The notes under the pieces are model-generated. The model was not told the origin of the DNA, did no database searches, and saw only the letters and a list, made by a program, of their open reading frames with translations. Source: Burkholderiaceae bacterium (GTDB taxonomy: Bacteria; Pseudomonadota; Gammaproteobacteria; Burkholderiales; Burkholderiaceae_C). Taken from it: a stretch of DNA of 64,000 bases. Made by a program: the position numbers and the translations under genes. Below, piece after piece: positions 37,128-49,801 of this stretch (positions within the stretch are counted from its first letter, which is position 1; the number at the start of each line of letters is the position of its first letter). The stretch spans positions 62,001 through 126,000 of the forward strand of contig JADMJJ010000017.1 in the NCBI GenBank assembly GCA_018780645.1. The letters run 5' to 3'.

Positions 37128-38627
37128 TTGGATACAACACGTGTGGTGTGGGTTGCCACCTCCGACACGGGCGCCGAACTGGCGCCGCTGCTGGAGGCGC
37201 TGGGGGCGCTGGGTCTCAGTGCCAGGTCTTGCCTGCCGGGTGACTCCTGGCAGCTCAAGGCGGAGTTGCGCGTGTTGCCGGCCTATGCCTTTGCCGGCCC
37301 GGACGAGTTGCAGGCCGAGTATCTGCAGGACACCCGCCCCACCCTGGTGCTGACCAGCTCGGACGCGCAAGAGCTGAGCGTGCTGGGCTATCTGTCCGAG
37401 CACGACGATCTGGCGCCCTTCACCCCGCGAGCCGATCTGCTGGCATTGCGGCTCGAACGGCTGGCCCGGCGTGCCAGCCAGGTCAAGCGCGCCGCACCAC
37501 CGCAGACCGATGCCCTGACCGGCCTGCCCAACCGCGAGCGCTTCGACGCCGAGCTGACGCAATGCCTGGTCAACCTGTCGGCCGATGCGCACAAGGCCGC
37601 AGTCTTTCTCGATCTGGACCAGTTCGGCCAGGTCAACGAGCAGTATGGCCGCCTGGGCGGCGACCTGGTGCTGGTGCAGATGGCAATGCTCTTGGGCAGC
37701 GAGCTGGCACCCAGCGACCTGCTGGCCCGCGTTGGCGCCGACAAATTCGTCTGCCTCTTGAGCCGCTATGACCGCGCCACCCTGCTGGCCGACGCCCGGC
37801 TGCTGGTGCAACGCATCGCCCAGCATCAGTTCATGATCGATGCCCATGCGGCCGAGGGCGCTGCGCCCACCCATCTGTCGCTGACCGCCAGCGCCGGCCT
37901 GGCCTTTCTGGCGCCGGGCGCACCCGCGCCCGAGCTGTGGCGCCAGCTGGACGTGGCCGTGTTCGAGGCCAAGACGGCCGGCCGCAACCGGCTGGAGGTT
38001 TATGCCGCGCCGGTGGGCATACGCCCGCTGGGCAGCACGCCCGAGGAGCAGGCCCAGCTGCAGCATCTGCTGAACGTCACCAAGGTGGTGTCGGAGCGGA
38101 TGGATCAGCTGCTGAAGCCGGTAGGCCCGAATGCCGGCGACGCGGTGTTGCGCGAGAGCTACCAGGACCCTCTAACCCAGCTCAACAACCGCCGCTATTT
38201 CGATCTGCGCCTGGAGCGCGAGTTCGGCAGCGCGCGCAAGCATGGCCGGCCGCTGAGCCTGGCCTGGATGGACATCAGCCACCTGCACGACCTTAACCAG
38301 CGCTATGGCTGGGCGGCCGGCGACAAGGCGCTGCAGCACTTCGCCGAGCTGGCCCAGGGCAGCATCCGCCTGGTGGACTGGCTCGCCCGCGTCAGCGGCC
38401 AGGAGTTCTGCCTGGTGATGCCCGACACCGATCTGGCCGAGGGCCGGCAGGTGGCCGAACGCATACGCGCCAAGCTGCAGGCCGGCGCTTTGAATGCCCC
38501 CGACGGCCGCCCCGTCACCTTGAAGCTCAGCCTGGGCGTGGCCCAGATCGACGATGCACTGCAGCAGCCCGACGAACTGGTCGCCCTGGCCCAGAGCGCG
38601 CTGCGACAAGACAAGGCCGGCGCCTGA
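37128..38627 (+). CDS. Tandem degenerate GGDEF protein (putative c-di-GMP receptor)
   Basis: 499 residues starting at TTG 37128, preceded by GGGGAG at 7 bases; no suitable ATG exists. TTGACA at 37077-37082 may be its -35. The N-terminal ~120 residues resemble a receiver but lack a clear phosphoacceptor (LVLTSSDAQE). Two GGDEF domains follow (about 125-290 and 345-495). Signature 1 is GADKF (RVGADKFVCLL); signature 2 is SGQEF (RVSGQEFCLVM). The second keeps the RxxD inhibitory site (RLVD) five residues before it. Both are unlikely to synthesise c-di-GMP, but the second could bind it. The ABC exporter gene begins 34 bases later. Confidence 0.85.
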   Translation: MDTTRVVWVATSDTGAELAPLLEALGALGLSARSCLPGDSWQLKAELRVLPAYAFAGPDELQAEYLQDTRPTLVLTSSDAQELSVLGYLSEHDDLAPFTPRADLLALRLERLARRASQVKRAAPPQTDALTGLPNRERFDAELTQCLVNLSADAHKAAVFLDLDQFGQVNEQYGRLGGDLVLVQMAMLLGSELAPSDLLARVGADKFVCLLSRYDRATLLADARLLVQRIAQHQFMIDAHAAEGAAPTHLSLTASAGLAFLAPGAPAPELWRQLDVAVFEAKTAGRNRLEVYAAPVGIRPLGSTPEEQAQLQHLLNVTKVVSERMDQLLKPVGPNAGDAVLRESYQDPLTQLNNRRYFDLRLEREFGSARKHGRPLSLAWMDISHLHDLNQRYGWAAGDKALQHFAELAQGSIRLVDWLARVSGQEFCLVMPDTDLAEGRQVAERIRAKLQAGALNAPDGRPVTLKLSLGVAQIDDALQQPDELVALAQSALRQDKAGA

Positions 38628-38661
38628 GCGCACGGCCCCTCTACCTATCCGGAGATCCCGC

Positions 38662-40530
<1,869 letters not shown>

Positions 40531-40537
40531 TCAAAAA

Positions 40538-40573
40538 GAAAACCCGCCAGGCTCATCACCTGGCGGGTTTTTT
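40538..40573. terminator. Bidirectional Rho-independent terminator
   Basis: AAACCCGCCAGG, 7-base loop, CCTGGCGGGTTT with T and A tracts on both sides: a 12-bp stem. It lies between the convergent ABC exporter (stop 40530) and the Ala/Gln-rich gene (stop 40589), and can serve both. Confidence 0.93.
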
Positions 40574-40588
40574 ATTGATAGCCTGGAC

Positions 40589-41293
40589 TTAGGCCTTCAC
40601 ATCCAGGGCCAGATTCTGCTGCGCCTGCGCGCCGGCTTCATTGGCATACACCGCGCTGGCCTTGCGCCGCTCGGCCAATCGCGTGGCCTCATTGCGGGCG
40701 TCCAGGCTGGCCGTGTTGCGCGTCTGCACCGCCTCGGGCTTGGTTTCCTGGCTTCGCTGTGCCTGTGCCTGAGGCACCTCGCGGTTGGATCGTGTCGGCA
40801 CGGCCGCTGCCGCCAGCTGAGCTTGCGCGGCCACCTGGGCCGACACATCGGCACGCGGCTCTTCGCGGGCCACCTCGGCCTCGGCCGGAGCGCGGGTTTG
40901 CGACAGATTCTGCTCGGCCACCTTGGGCGCCACCAGGCTGGCGGCGCCGGCGGCCCCTTGAGCGGGCTGCCAGGGTGGCGGGGGCCCGACCCCGACGGGC
41001 CAGGGCACGCCTTCGATCAGGCTCAGCGGCTGGGCCACGCCCGAGCTTTGCGCACTCGACACGGCAGCGGCCTCTCCGCCCGAGCTTGAATCGGCGGCTG
41101 CAGCTGCGCCCGCCGCGTTGGCAGCCTGGCGTGCAGCATCCGAAATAGAAACCCGCAGCCCGTCCACGCGCGCAGAAGGCGCGGCTTCGGTGCGCGCAAT
41201 GGCGACCGGGGTGCGCGTTTCTTCCTTGATGGTCCGCGTTGCGGGCAACGCTGTTACCGTGGGCGTGGCAGTAGCGGTCTGGTCAACTCTCAT
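40589..41293 (-). CDS. Ala/Gln-rich protein of unknown function under a sigma-28 promoter
   Basis: 234 residues, Ala about 27 percent, without signal peptide, membrane segment or Cys. Regions: a Thr/Ala N-terminus, an SISDAARQAANAAGAAAAA stretch (SDAAR occurs in flagellar-associated proteins), a Pro-rich stretch (PWPVGVGPPPPWQPAQG), and a C-terminal Gln/Arg-rich helical part. Strong GGAGGT ribosome site 7 bases before ATG. A near-consensus FliA promoter lies directly upstream, so the protein belongs to the late flagellar regulon, perhaps as a hook-length, export or motility accessory. The function itself is unknown; I recognise no domain. Monocistronic, ended by the 40538 terminator. Confidence 0.75.
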   Translation of the reverse strand: MRVDQTATATPTVTALPATRTIKEETRTPVAIARTEAAPSARVDGLRVSISDAARQAANAAGAAAAADSSSGGEAAAVSSAQSSGVAQPLSLIEGVPWPVGVGPPPPWQPAQGAAGAASLVAPKVAEQNLSQTRAPAEAEVAREEPRADVSAQVAAQAQLAAAAVPTRSNREVPQAQAQRSQETKPEAVQTRNTASLDARNEATRLAERRKASAVYANEAGAQAQQNLALDVKA

Positions 41294-41314
41294 GGCGAGT
41301 ACCTCCGTGTCACG

Positions 41315-41341
41315 ATTTCGGCAGGGGTTTGCAGAACTTTA
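41315..41341 (-). promoter_or_regulatory. Sigma-28 (FliA) promoter of the Ala/Gln-rich gene
   Basis: Reading the minus strand: TAAAGTTC (starting 41341), then GCCGAAAT (41322-41315). TAAA and GCCGAAAT are separated by exactly 15 bases. Consensus is TAAAGTTT-N11-GCCGATAA; 13 of 16 positions match. Predicted start near 41308, leaving a short leader holding GGAGGT (41306-41301). Confidence 0.75.
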
Positions 41342-41369
41342 GTCTGCATAGACGTTTGCACACAATTAA

Positions 41370-42599
41370 TCAAGCCTCGGGGGCGCGCACGCCGGCCAGA
41401 CCACGCCAGGCCAGCAGCGCCGCCAGGCCCATCAACGCCACCATACCCCATAGTGCCAGGCGCGTGCCCCAGGCACTGGCCAGCAAGCCGCCACCCAGTG
41501 CACCGGCCAAGGTGGCACCCTGGCCCAGGCTGCGCAAGCCGCCATCGACCCGGGCCAGCAGGGCCTCAGGCACCAGCGTCTGGCGCAGCGTGCGTTCGTG
41601 GATCTGGTGCACCGTCTGGCCGGCATCGCCCACGATTTGCTGCGTCACCAGCAGGGCAGCGGCCACCAGGCCGGCGCTCACGGCCAGCGGCGTGCAGGCC
41701 GCGCCGAGTGCGCACAGGCCCAAGCCAACCGCCATCGCCATCCCACCACCCAGGCGCCGCCCCAGGCGGACGGCCAGGCTGGCACCCAGCAAGGCGCCGA
41801 GGCCGCCTGTGGCGAAGATCAGGCCCTGCTCGCCGGTGCTGAAACCCAGCTCGCGGGTGACGAAGATCATGTAGCTGGTGCCGCCCAGGCTCATGGCAAG
41901 AGCCCCCAGCAGCTCGATAACAGCCAGCAGGCGCAGTCGGGAATCGCTCCACAGCAGGGCCAGGCCGGCGGCGGTGTCGTCCCGCCATTGCCGCCAGACC
42001 GGGCCCTCTCGCGCTGCCTGAGCCGCGGCAGGCGCCTCGGGCAGACTGCGCAGGCACAGCGCCGAGGCCAGATAGCTCAGCGCGTCCACCAACAGCGCCA
42101 GCACCGCCCCCAGACCCTGGTATAGCCAGCCGCCCAGCGCGAAGGCCAGCGTCTCGGACAGGCTGGTGCCCACGGCCAGCTGGGCATTGGCACGGGTCAG
42201 GTCCGCATCGGCGATACGCTGCGCCATCCAGGCCGAGCGGGCCATCTCGAAGGCCACGGTGAGCAGGCCGTTGGCAGCGGCCGCAGCGACCAGCAACGCC
42301 AGGCTCAGCTGATGCAGCCAGGCCAGAGCACCCAAACCGGCCAGCACGGCGGCGCGCAGCACATCGGTGACCAGCATCACCCGGCGCTTGCCTTGGGCGT
42401 CGATCCAGGCCCCCAGCAGCAGGCCGCCCACCGCGCCGGCCAGCACATCGGCCACCAGCAGCCAGCCCATTTGCAGTGGCGTGGCGGCCAGGGTCAAGGT
42501 GGCCAGCCAGGGGATGGCCAGGCGGCTGAGCATGGCGCCGAAATTCGACACCGACTCGGCGGCCAGTACGCGGTGAAAGTCTTGGAAGCGTTTGCCCAT
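41370..42599 (-). CDS. MFS transporter
   Basis: 409 residues and about twelve membrane helices. The first loop has GAWIDAQGKRRVMLVTDVLR, the MFS motif-A equivalent (G-x-x-x-D-x-x-x-R/K-R). The type resembles EntS/MdtG-like exporters with a strongly Ala/Leu-rich core. Substrate unknown. Divergent from the ferredoxin gene by 57 bases; upstream translation signals are weak. Confidence 0.88.
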   Translation of the reverse strand: MGKRFQDFHRVLAAESVSNFGAMLSRLAIPWLATLTLAATPLQMGWLLVADVLAGAVGGLLLGAWIDAQGKRRVMLVTDVLRAAVLAGLGALAWLHQLSLALLVAAAAANGLLTVAFEMARSAWMAQRIADADLTRANAQLAVGTSLSETLAFALGGWLYQGLGAVLALLVDALSYLASALCLRSLPEAPAAAQAAREGPVWRQWRDDTAAGLALLWSDSRLRLLAVIELLGALAMSLGGTSYMIFVTRELGFSTGEQGLIFATGGLGALLGASLAVRLGRRLGGGMAMAVGLGLCALGAACTPLAVSAGLVAAALLVTQQIVGDAGQTVHQIHERTLRQTLVPEALLARVDGGLRSLGQGATLAGALGGGLLASAWGTRLALWGMVALMGLAALLAWRGLAGVRAPEA

Positions 42600-42644
42600 C
42601 GCAGCCCGGGAAGTTGCGGCGGATTGTGCAGCAGGCGGGCCGTA

Positions 42645-42650
42645 GACAAT
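42645..42650 (+). promoter_or_regulatory. -10-like hexamer, possible leaderless start of the ferredoxin gene
   Basis: GACAAT ends exactly 6 bases before ATG 42657; no Shine-Dalgarno is present in the intervening GGCGGC. Confidence 0.4.
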
Positions 42651-42656
42651 GGCGGC

Positions 42657-42962
42657 ATGTCCGAGCCATCACCGCTGCGCCGCGTACTCATCGAGCCGTC
42701 AGGCATCGCCTTCGAGGTCGGCGAGCAGGACCCGATCCTGATGGCCGCGCTGGCAGCCGGCTGGCGACTGCCCAGTTCCTGCCGCAATGGCACCTGCCGC
42801 AGGTGCATCTGCAGGCTGCGGACAGGAGAAATAAGCTATTTGATTGAGTGGCCGGGCCTCAGCGCCGAGGAAAAGGCCGAGGGCTGGATACTGCCCTGCG
42901 TGGCGATCGCGCGCACCGATCTGGTGCTGGATCAGCCGGGTGTCGCGTCGGTGTTCGGTTGA
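42657..42962 (+). CDS. Plant-type [2Fe-2S] ferredoxin
   Basis: 101 residues. Cluster Cys are in the order C-x4-C-x2-C plus a distant Cys: SCRNGTCRRCICR then ILPCVAIAR, the xylene/naphthalene-type plant ferredoxin pattern. N-terminal ILMAALAAGWRLP is the family helix. Electron carrier for an unidentified oxygenase or reductase; no partner enzyme is adjacent. Converges on the small rod-like gene with a 4-base gap. Confidence 0.9.
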   Translation: MSEPSPLRRVLIEPSGIAFEVGEQDPILMAALAAGWRLPSSCRNGTCRRCICRLRTGEISYLIEWPGLSAEEKAEGWILPCVAIARTDLVLDQPGVASVFG

Positions 42963-42966
42963 AGAC

Positions 42967-43269
42967 TCAGGCTGCGATGTCCAGCAGGCTGCCCATCATC
43001 TTCTGCTCGGTCTGCAGGGTCAGCACATTGGCCTTGAAGGCATAGCTGGCGACCATCTGCTGGACGAAGTCATTGGCCATGGTGTCGCCGGCAGGCTGGG
43101 CGGCCTGGCGCAGGCTGACCGAAACACCCCCGGTTTCCTGGGCCTCCTGCACCACTTGCTGACGGCGGAAATTGGCCGTCTGCGCATTGGCGATGTTGTG
43201 GGCCGTGACGCCCAGGCTGTACTGGGCGGCATTCAGACCGGACCTGGCAATCGAAGAAATTGAACCCAT
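42967..43269 (-). CDS. Miniature flagellar-rod-like protein (FlgB/FlgC/FlgG-type)
   Basis: 100 residues. The N-terminus SGLNAAQYSLGVTAHNIANA followed by QTANFRRQ is the flagellar rod/hook N-terminal signature (ANN-x-AN-x-x-T-x-x-F). The C-terminus NDFVQQMVASYAFKANV and LQTEQKMMGSLLDI is the rod C-terminal coil. Only a short linker separates them, so the usual D1 and middle domains are missing; FlgC is ~134 residues, others longer. No flagellar genes are adjacent. A FliA-type promoter precedes it. It may cap, stabilise or regulate rod assembly, or be a minimal axial protein. Confidence 0.85.
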   Translation of the reverse strand: MGSISSIARSGLNAAQYSLGVTAHNIANAQTANFRRQQVVQEAQETGGVSVSLRQAAQPAGDTMANDFVQQMVASYAFKANVLTLQTEQKMMGSLLDIAA

Positions 43270-43287
43270 GCTGCACCTCTCGACGGT

Positions 43288-43314
43288 CTATCGTCAGGAA
43301 ATGCAGGGTGTTTA
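43288..43314 (-). promoter_or_regulatory. Sigma-28 (FliA)-type promoter of the small rod-like gene
   Basis: Minus strand: TAAA (43314-43311), 15 bases, GACGATAG (43295-43288), versus consensus TAAA-N15-GCCGATAA (6 of 8 in the -10). Leader about 12 bases with GAGAGGT before ATG. Same geometry as the promoter at 41315. Confidence 0.6.
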
Positions 43315-43369
43315 GCCCCCTGTTTCGGGGATGAGCAATCCTTACAACTGCTCACACGGCGCAACTTTG

Positions 43370-43957
43370 CTACTTGAGGCCCAGCAACTGGTCCTTGAGC
43401 TTCCAGTCGGCGGGCACCGGGCCCATCCAGATCCACATCAGCGCCTTGAAGAACTCGGGTTCCTTGAACGGCTCGCCCTGGACCTTGCCCTTGACTGTAA
43501 GGACAGTGCCGGTGCCCGGAATCCATTCGACGGTGAAATTGTCGCCGGCAACCAGGTTCTTGTGGTCGGCGAACATCTGACCCAGGCGAATCAGGCCCGG
43601 AATCAGCGGCGCCATGGCGGCCTTGCCCATATTGTCTTCCATGCCCCGGGTCAGCAGCTTGCCCAGCTCACCCGCGTCGATGCCGCGCAGCATCGTGATC
43701 GACAGGCGCTTCGGGCCTGGCAGGCCCACCACCTCGTCGGGTGTGCCGACCTTCTTGGTCAGGTACAAGCCGGCGGCATAGACCTTGAACGGCCCCTTGA
43801 ATCTGGTGCCGGCACCATTCAAGGCCAGATTGCTGCCGCGCATCTCGACCTGCTCTTCGAACTTGACGCCATAGATATCGACCGGCGCGCTCCAGGCGCT
43901 GCTCGCCAGCAGGACCGACATCAGGGCCAGGGACAGGGGCTTCAACAAGGATTTCAT
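43370..43957 (-). CDS. Chalcone isomerase-like fold protein, exported
   Basis: 195 residues with a signal peptide (LSLALMSVLLASSAWSA). The mature part is the bacterial chalcone-isomerase-like family: GVKFEEQVEMRGSNLALNGAG, FKVYAAGLYLTKK and PKRLSITMLRGIDAGEL. Plant chalcone isomerase catalytic residues are not conserved in this group, and its function is unknown; members bind fatty acids or are lipid-related in some reports. Stands alone, minus strand, with a 123-base gap to the upstream gene. Confidence 0.85.
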   Translation of the reverse strand: MKSLLKPLSLALMSVLLASSAWSAPVDIYGVKFEEQVEMRGSNLALNGAGTRFKGPFKVYAAGLYLTKKVGTPDEVVGLPGPKRLSITMLRGIDAGELGKLLTRGMEDNMGKAAMAPLIPGLIRLGQMFADHKNLVAGDNFTVEWIPGTGTVLTVKGKVQGEPFKEPEFFKALMWIWMGPVPADWKLKDQLLGLK

Positions 43958-44080
43958 CGCACTTTCTCGGGCTGGTCAGCGCCCCACCATTGGGCGTCCG
44001 CCCGATTCTGGTGTCTAAGGGGCGGGCCACGCATCAGGGTTTCCCGAGAGGTAGCCATCGCGGTGTGAAATCCTGTGCGC

Positions 44081-44836
44081 TCAGGAGAAGTAGCGAAGCT
44101 TCAAGGCATCGTAGCGGCCGTCGCGCCGCAACTTGTCGAGTCCCGCCTGCAGGCGGCGGCGCAGCGACTCCGGGGCATCGGGTTGAAGGCCGAACCAGTA
44201 GGACTTGGTTGCGTCGTACTCCAGCAGCTGTGTCAGCGTGACGAAGGGCAACTGCAGCTGGCGCAGATTCCAGGTCGCCGCCCAGTCCAGCAGCACGATC
44301 AGGTCCATGCGGCCGGCCAGCAGCTTGCGCAGATTCGTGGCATCGTCACGCGCCCATTCGATGTCGTCGTCCGAGCGCAGGCCCTCGGCCAGCAATTGCT
44401 TGGCCGCAGCGGAGTCGCGCACCACGCCGATGCGGGCGCCACGCAGTTGGCGCAGGCTGGTGATCTGCAGATCGGTACGGCTGGCCAGCTTGTAGATGAC
44501 GATGCGACGCTCGCTGATCGGCCCCACCCACTGGAATTGCGCCTCGCGCTCCGGCAGCCGGGTCAGCGAGAACAGCACGCTGTTGGGCGTCTGGGCGGCC
44601 GAGTGCATGGCCCGCGTCCAGGGCTGGACCTCGATGTCCAGGCCCAGGCCCGCCTCGGCCGCCAACATGCGCAAGAGTTCGACGCTGAAGCCCCGCGGTG
44701 TGTCCTCGTCCTGGTAGTTCAGCGGCGGCAGGTTCTCGGTGAAGCCGCGCAGCCTGGGCTCCGGCTCGGCCGCCTGCGAGGGCAGGCCACCGGCCAGGCC
44801 CGCAATCAAGGCTGTCAAGTCACGGCGATTCAACAT
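44081..44836 (-). CDS. Orphan periplasmic binding protein, probably Tat-exported
   Basis: 251 residues, SBP_bac_3 type. N-terminus MLNRRDLTALIAGLAGG has a twin-Arg motif. Mature protein: FTENLPPLNYQDEDTPRGF, SVELLRMLAAEAGL, WVGPISERRIVIYKL, and a C-terminal helix LQAGLDKLRRDGRYDAL. No ABC permease or ATPase nearby. It starts 9 bases after the TonB receptor stop, so the pair is likely one operon: outer membrane uptake followed by periplasmic capture or sensing of the same ligand. Confidence 0.82.
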   Translation of the reverse strand: MLNRRDLTALIAGLAGGLPSQAAEPEPRLRGFTENLPPLNYQDEDTPRGFSVELLRMLAAEAGLGLDIEVQPWTRAMHSAAQTPNSVLFSLTRLPEREAQFQWVGPISERRIVIYKLASRTDLQITSLRQLRGARIGVVRDSAAAKQLLAEGLRSDDDIEWARDDATNLRKLLAGRMDLIVLLDWAATWNLRQLQLPFVTLTQLLEYDATKSYWFGLQPDAPESLRRRLQAGLDKLRRDGRYDALKLRYFS

Positions 44837-44845
44837 GGCAGACGC

Positions 44846-47071
44846 TCAGAGCTTGATTTCGAGCTGCAAACCCACAGAGCGCACCAGTCTGCGCTCGGTC
44901 TGGCTGCCCTGCTCATTGCCGTTGGCATCGAGGTAGCTGCTGCTGCTCAAATCCTCCAGCGGCAGCAGGTCACGGGCCGACAGGCGCAGGCTCATCGTCG
45001 GTGAGAAGCGCCACTGGGCATAGGCATCGAATTTGCGGCTCAGGCCCTGGGTATTGCGCTGCTCTATGCTTTGCTGCACCGCATAGGCAGGGGTGTAGGC
45101 CATGCTGCCACCAAAGCTGACCGGCAAGGCCGTGGCTCGGTAGTCGAAGCCCAGATTGACCGCATAGGGCTGTTGCGACTCCAGCCGGTTGTCCGGGCCC
45201 GGGATGCCGGCCACATTCGAGCGGTAGAAGCTCAGACTGGCACGCAGGTCCAACGGCAGGCCGGCCTCGAAGGCGCTGGGGAACAACTCGCCGGCCCGGC
45301 CCTTGGCCTCCATCTCGACGCCGCTGGTGCTTGCACCTGTCAGATTGGTGGGCCGCGCCACCCAGCGTGGCACGGCCGCCCAGGACACCGTCTCCAGGGT
45401 GGTGGCCGAGCGTATCAATCCGTCGATGCGGCGGTGGAAGGCGCTGATGCTCAACAGCCCCCCGGCCTGCAGATACTTCTCAAACGCCAGGTCCAGGCCC
45501 AGGGCCAGCTCGGGCCGCAGATTCGGATTGCCGGTGCGGTCCGGGCTGCTCTCGATATTGGGCCCAGTGGTCGGGTAGAGATTGCTGTTGACGCTGGGCC
45601 GGGCCAGCAGCTGGTTCAGATTGGGCGCGCGGTAGCTGCGCGTCAGGCTGGCGCGCAGCACGTCGCGGCCCTTGCCGGGTTTGTAGGCCAGATGCAGCAG
45701 CGGCGTGACGACCTGGCTGCGGTTGCGCTGCTCGCCGCCGGGCTCTTTCGATGCGGTGCAGATGGTCTCGGCGCGCAGGCCGGCGTAGCCCGACCACTGG
45801 GCGTTGATGTCCCATTCGTCCTGGGCGTAGACGGCCAGCCGGCTGATACGGGCCTTGAACGGAACCTCGAAGCCGGGCAGTTGCTCGACGCCGTTATCGA
45901 GTTGGCTGCGGCTGTCGCTGCGGCGGCGGAACTCGCCCTCGGCACCGAGGGCCAGCACGTGGGCCTCCCACAGCGGGCGCTTGTACTTGGCCGAGGCGGT
46001 CATGCCCTGCTCCTCGCTGTAGCTGCGGCTCAGTTGGTCCAGCACCGGCGCGCCGCTGGAGTCCAGGCCCTGCAGCTGGCTGCGCCAGTCGCGCGACCAG
46101 CCCTGGCCGCCCAGGCGCAACTCCAGGCTTTGGCTGTCAGCCAGATTGCGCGCCCAGTGCAGATTGCTGCGCAGCATCTGCCAGCGACCGCGGCTGTCAT
46201 AGTGCTCTTCACGGCTCAGCGGCCCCTGGCCCTGACTGACATCGACCCGCGTCAAGCCCTGGCTGAGCCAGTCGTGGCGGTTGATAAAGGTCTGCCAGCT
46301 CAGGTTGTTGTTGTCGCCCAAACGCCAGGCCAGGCGCGGCGAGGCATTGAAGCCACGGCCCTCGCCGTCGTCAGAGTAGCGGGCGGCCTGCACCAGCCGC
46401 TCGCCCCGGGCATCCAGGCTTTGTGTCTGTACCGCAGTCTGGTTCAGATTGCGGCTCTCGTAGGCCGACACCGGCAGCGAGTAGCTGAGGTCGCCGCTCC
46501 TGTCGCCATAAGTGAAGTTGATCCAGGGTGTGACGCGGCCCTGGGCAGCGTTGAAGCCCCCACGCCACTCGCGCTGGCGGTTCTTTGGCACTTCCTTGAG
46601 GATGATGTTGATCGTGCCGGCCACCGCCTGGGCGCTGTTCTCGGCCGTCGGGCCGCGCGAGACCTCGATGCGATCGATCTGCGAGGGCGACAGATTGTCC
46701 AGCGAGAAGCCGGGCGGTGCCGGCTCGCCATTGATCAAGATCAGCGTGAAGCCGGCGCCCAGGCCGCGCATCCGCGGCGCGCCGCCCTGCATATTGACGC
46801 CCGGCAGGCGCTTGAGCACATCGCTCATATTCGTGTCACCGTAGCGGGTCAGCTCCTCGCGGCTGAAGACGATCTTGGCCGCGGTGGACTGGCGACGCAG
46901 GTCGTTGTCACTGCGCTGAGCGGCCTGGACCTCGACGCGCTGCAGCTGCGTAGGCGCAGGCTCCCGGGTCTCGGTGGGCTCGCCGCGAACAGGCTGGGCC
47001 AGCACAGCGCCCAGCGGGTGAACAGCAGCAAGACAGGCAGACAGCAGGCGCAAGGGAAAGGCAACGGTCAT
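44846..47071 (-). CDS. TonB-dependent outer-membrane receptor
   Basis: 741 residues from ATG 47071. Signal peptide PLRLLSACLAAVHPLGAVLA. Plug domain: STAAKIVFSREELTRYGD, SDVLKRLPGVN, MRGLGAGFTLILINGEPAPP and IDRIEVSRGPTAE. The barrel ends with VGLQLEIKL, the expected C-terminal Phe/Leu-type strand. Few aromatic or Cys clues to the ligand; siderophore or carbohydrate type. Plug is clearly paralogous to the receptor starting at 63500, sharing LKRLPGV and PPGFSLDNL. Alternative start 47137 exists. Followed immediately by a periplasmic binding protein. Confidence 0.9.
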   Translation of the reverse strand: MTVAFPLRLLSACLAAVHPLGAVLAQPVRGEPTETREPAPTQLQRVEVQAAQRSDNDLRRQSTAAKIVFSREELTRYGDTNMSDVLKRLPGVNMQGGAPRMRGLGAGFTLILINGEPAPPGFSLDNLSPSQIDRIEVSRGPTAENSAQAVAGTINIILKEVPKNRQREWRGGFNAAQGRVTPWINFTYGDRSGDLSYSLPVSAYESRNLNQTAVQTQSLDARGERLVQAARYSDDGEGRGFNASPRLAWRLGDNNNLSWQTFINRHDWLSQGLTRVDVSQGQGPLSREEHYDSRGRWQMLRSNLHWARNLADSQSLELRLGGQGWSRDWRSQLQGLDSSGAPVLDQLSRSYSEEQGMTASAKYKRPLWEAHVLALGAEGEFRRRSDSRSQLDNGVEQLPGFEVPFKARISRLAVYAQDEWDINAQWSGYAGLRAETICTASKEPGGEQRNRSQVVTPLLHLAYKPGKGRDVLRASLTRSYRAPNLNQLLARPSVNSNLYPTTGPNIESSPDRTGNPNLRPELALGLDLAFEKYLQAGGLLSISAFHRRIDGLIRSATTLETVSWAAVPRWVARPTNLTGASTSGVEMEAKGRAGELFPSAFEAGLPLDLRASLSFYRSNVAGIPGPDNRLESQQPYAVNLGFDYRATALPVSFGGSMAYTPAYAVQQSIEQRNTQGLSRKFDAYAQWRFSPTMSLRLSARDLLPLEDLSSSSYLDANGNEQGSQTERRLVRSVGLQLEIKL

Positions 47072-47288
47072 GACGGGGGCCCGTGCAAGACGCGCCAAGA
47101 TTTCAGGAACCGCGATTATCTTGAGAATGTCACGCATTGACGTGACAAAGCCGATCAAGCGGGCGACGGCCGGCATCAGCGCGGGACAAATGGGCAAAAA
47201 GTCCCGCCAAAGGCCTTGCATTCCCCCGCCTTCTCTCCAGCGCAGATAGCTGTAAACCCGTATTGCTGGGACAATAGAGGGTTGCACG

Positions 47289-47303
47289 CCAGGCGCCGCC
47301 TGG
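47289..47303. promoter_or_regulatory. Palindrome in the leader of the YgiQ gene
   Basis: CCAGGCG-C-CGCCTGG, perfect 7-bp arms, between a GACAAT -10-like hexamer (47270-47275) and ATG 47316. Could be an operator or a leader hairpin just before translation starts. Confidence 0.4.
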
Positions 47304-47315
47304 GTTGCCGCTCCC

Positions 47316-49763
<2,448 letters not shown>

Positions 49764-49801
49764 AGTTGGCGCGGGGGCAAATTGGCCGACAATGCGCCCC
49801 C

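Noticed and set aside
37128-38627. Active diguanylate cyclase
   Set aside because: Both signature motifs are degenerate (GADKF and SGQEF), so a receptor or inactive role is more likely.
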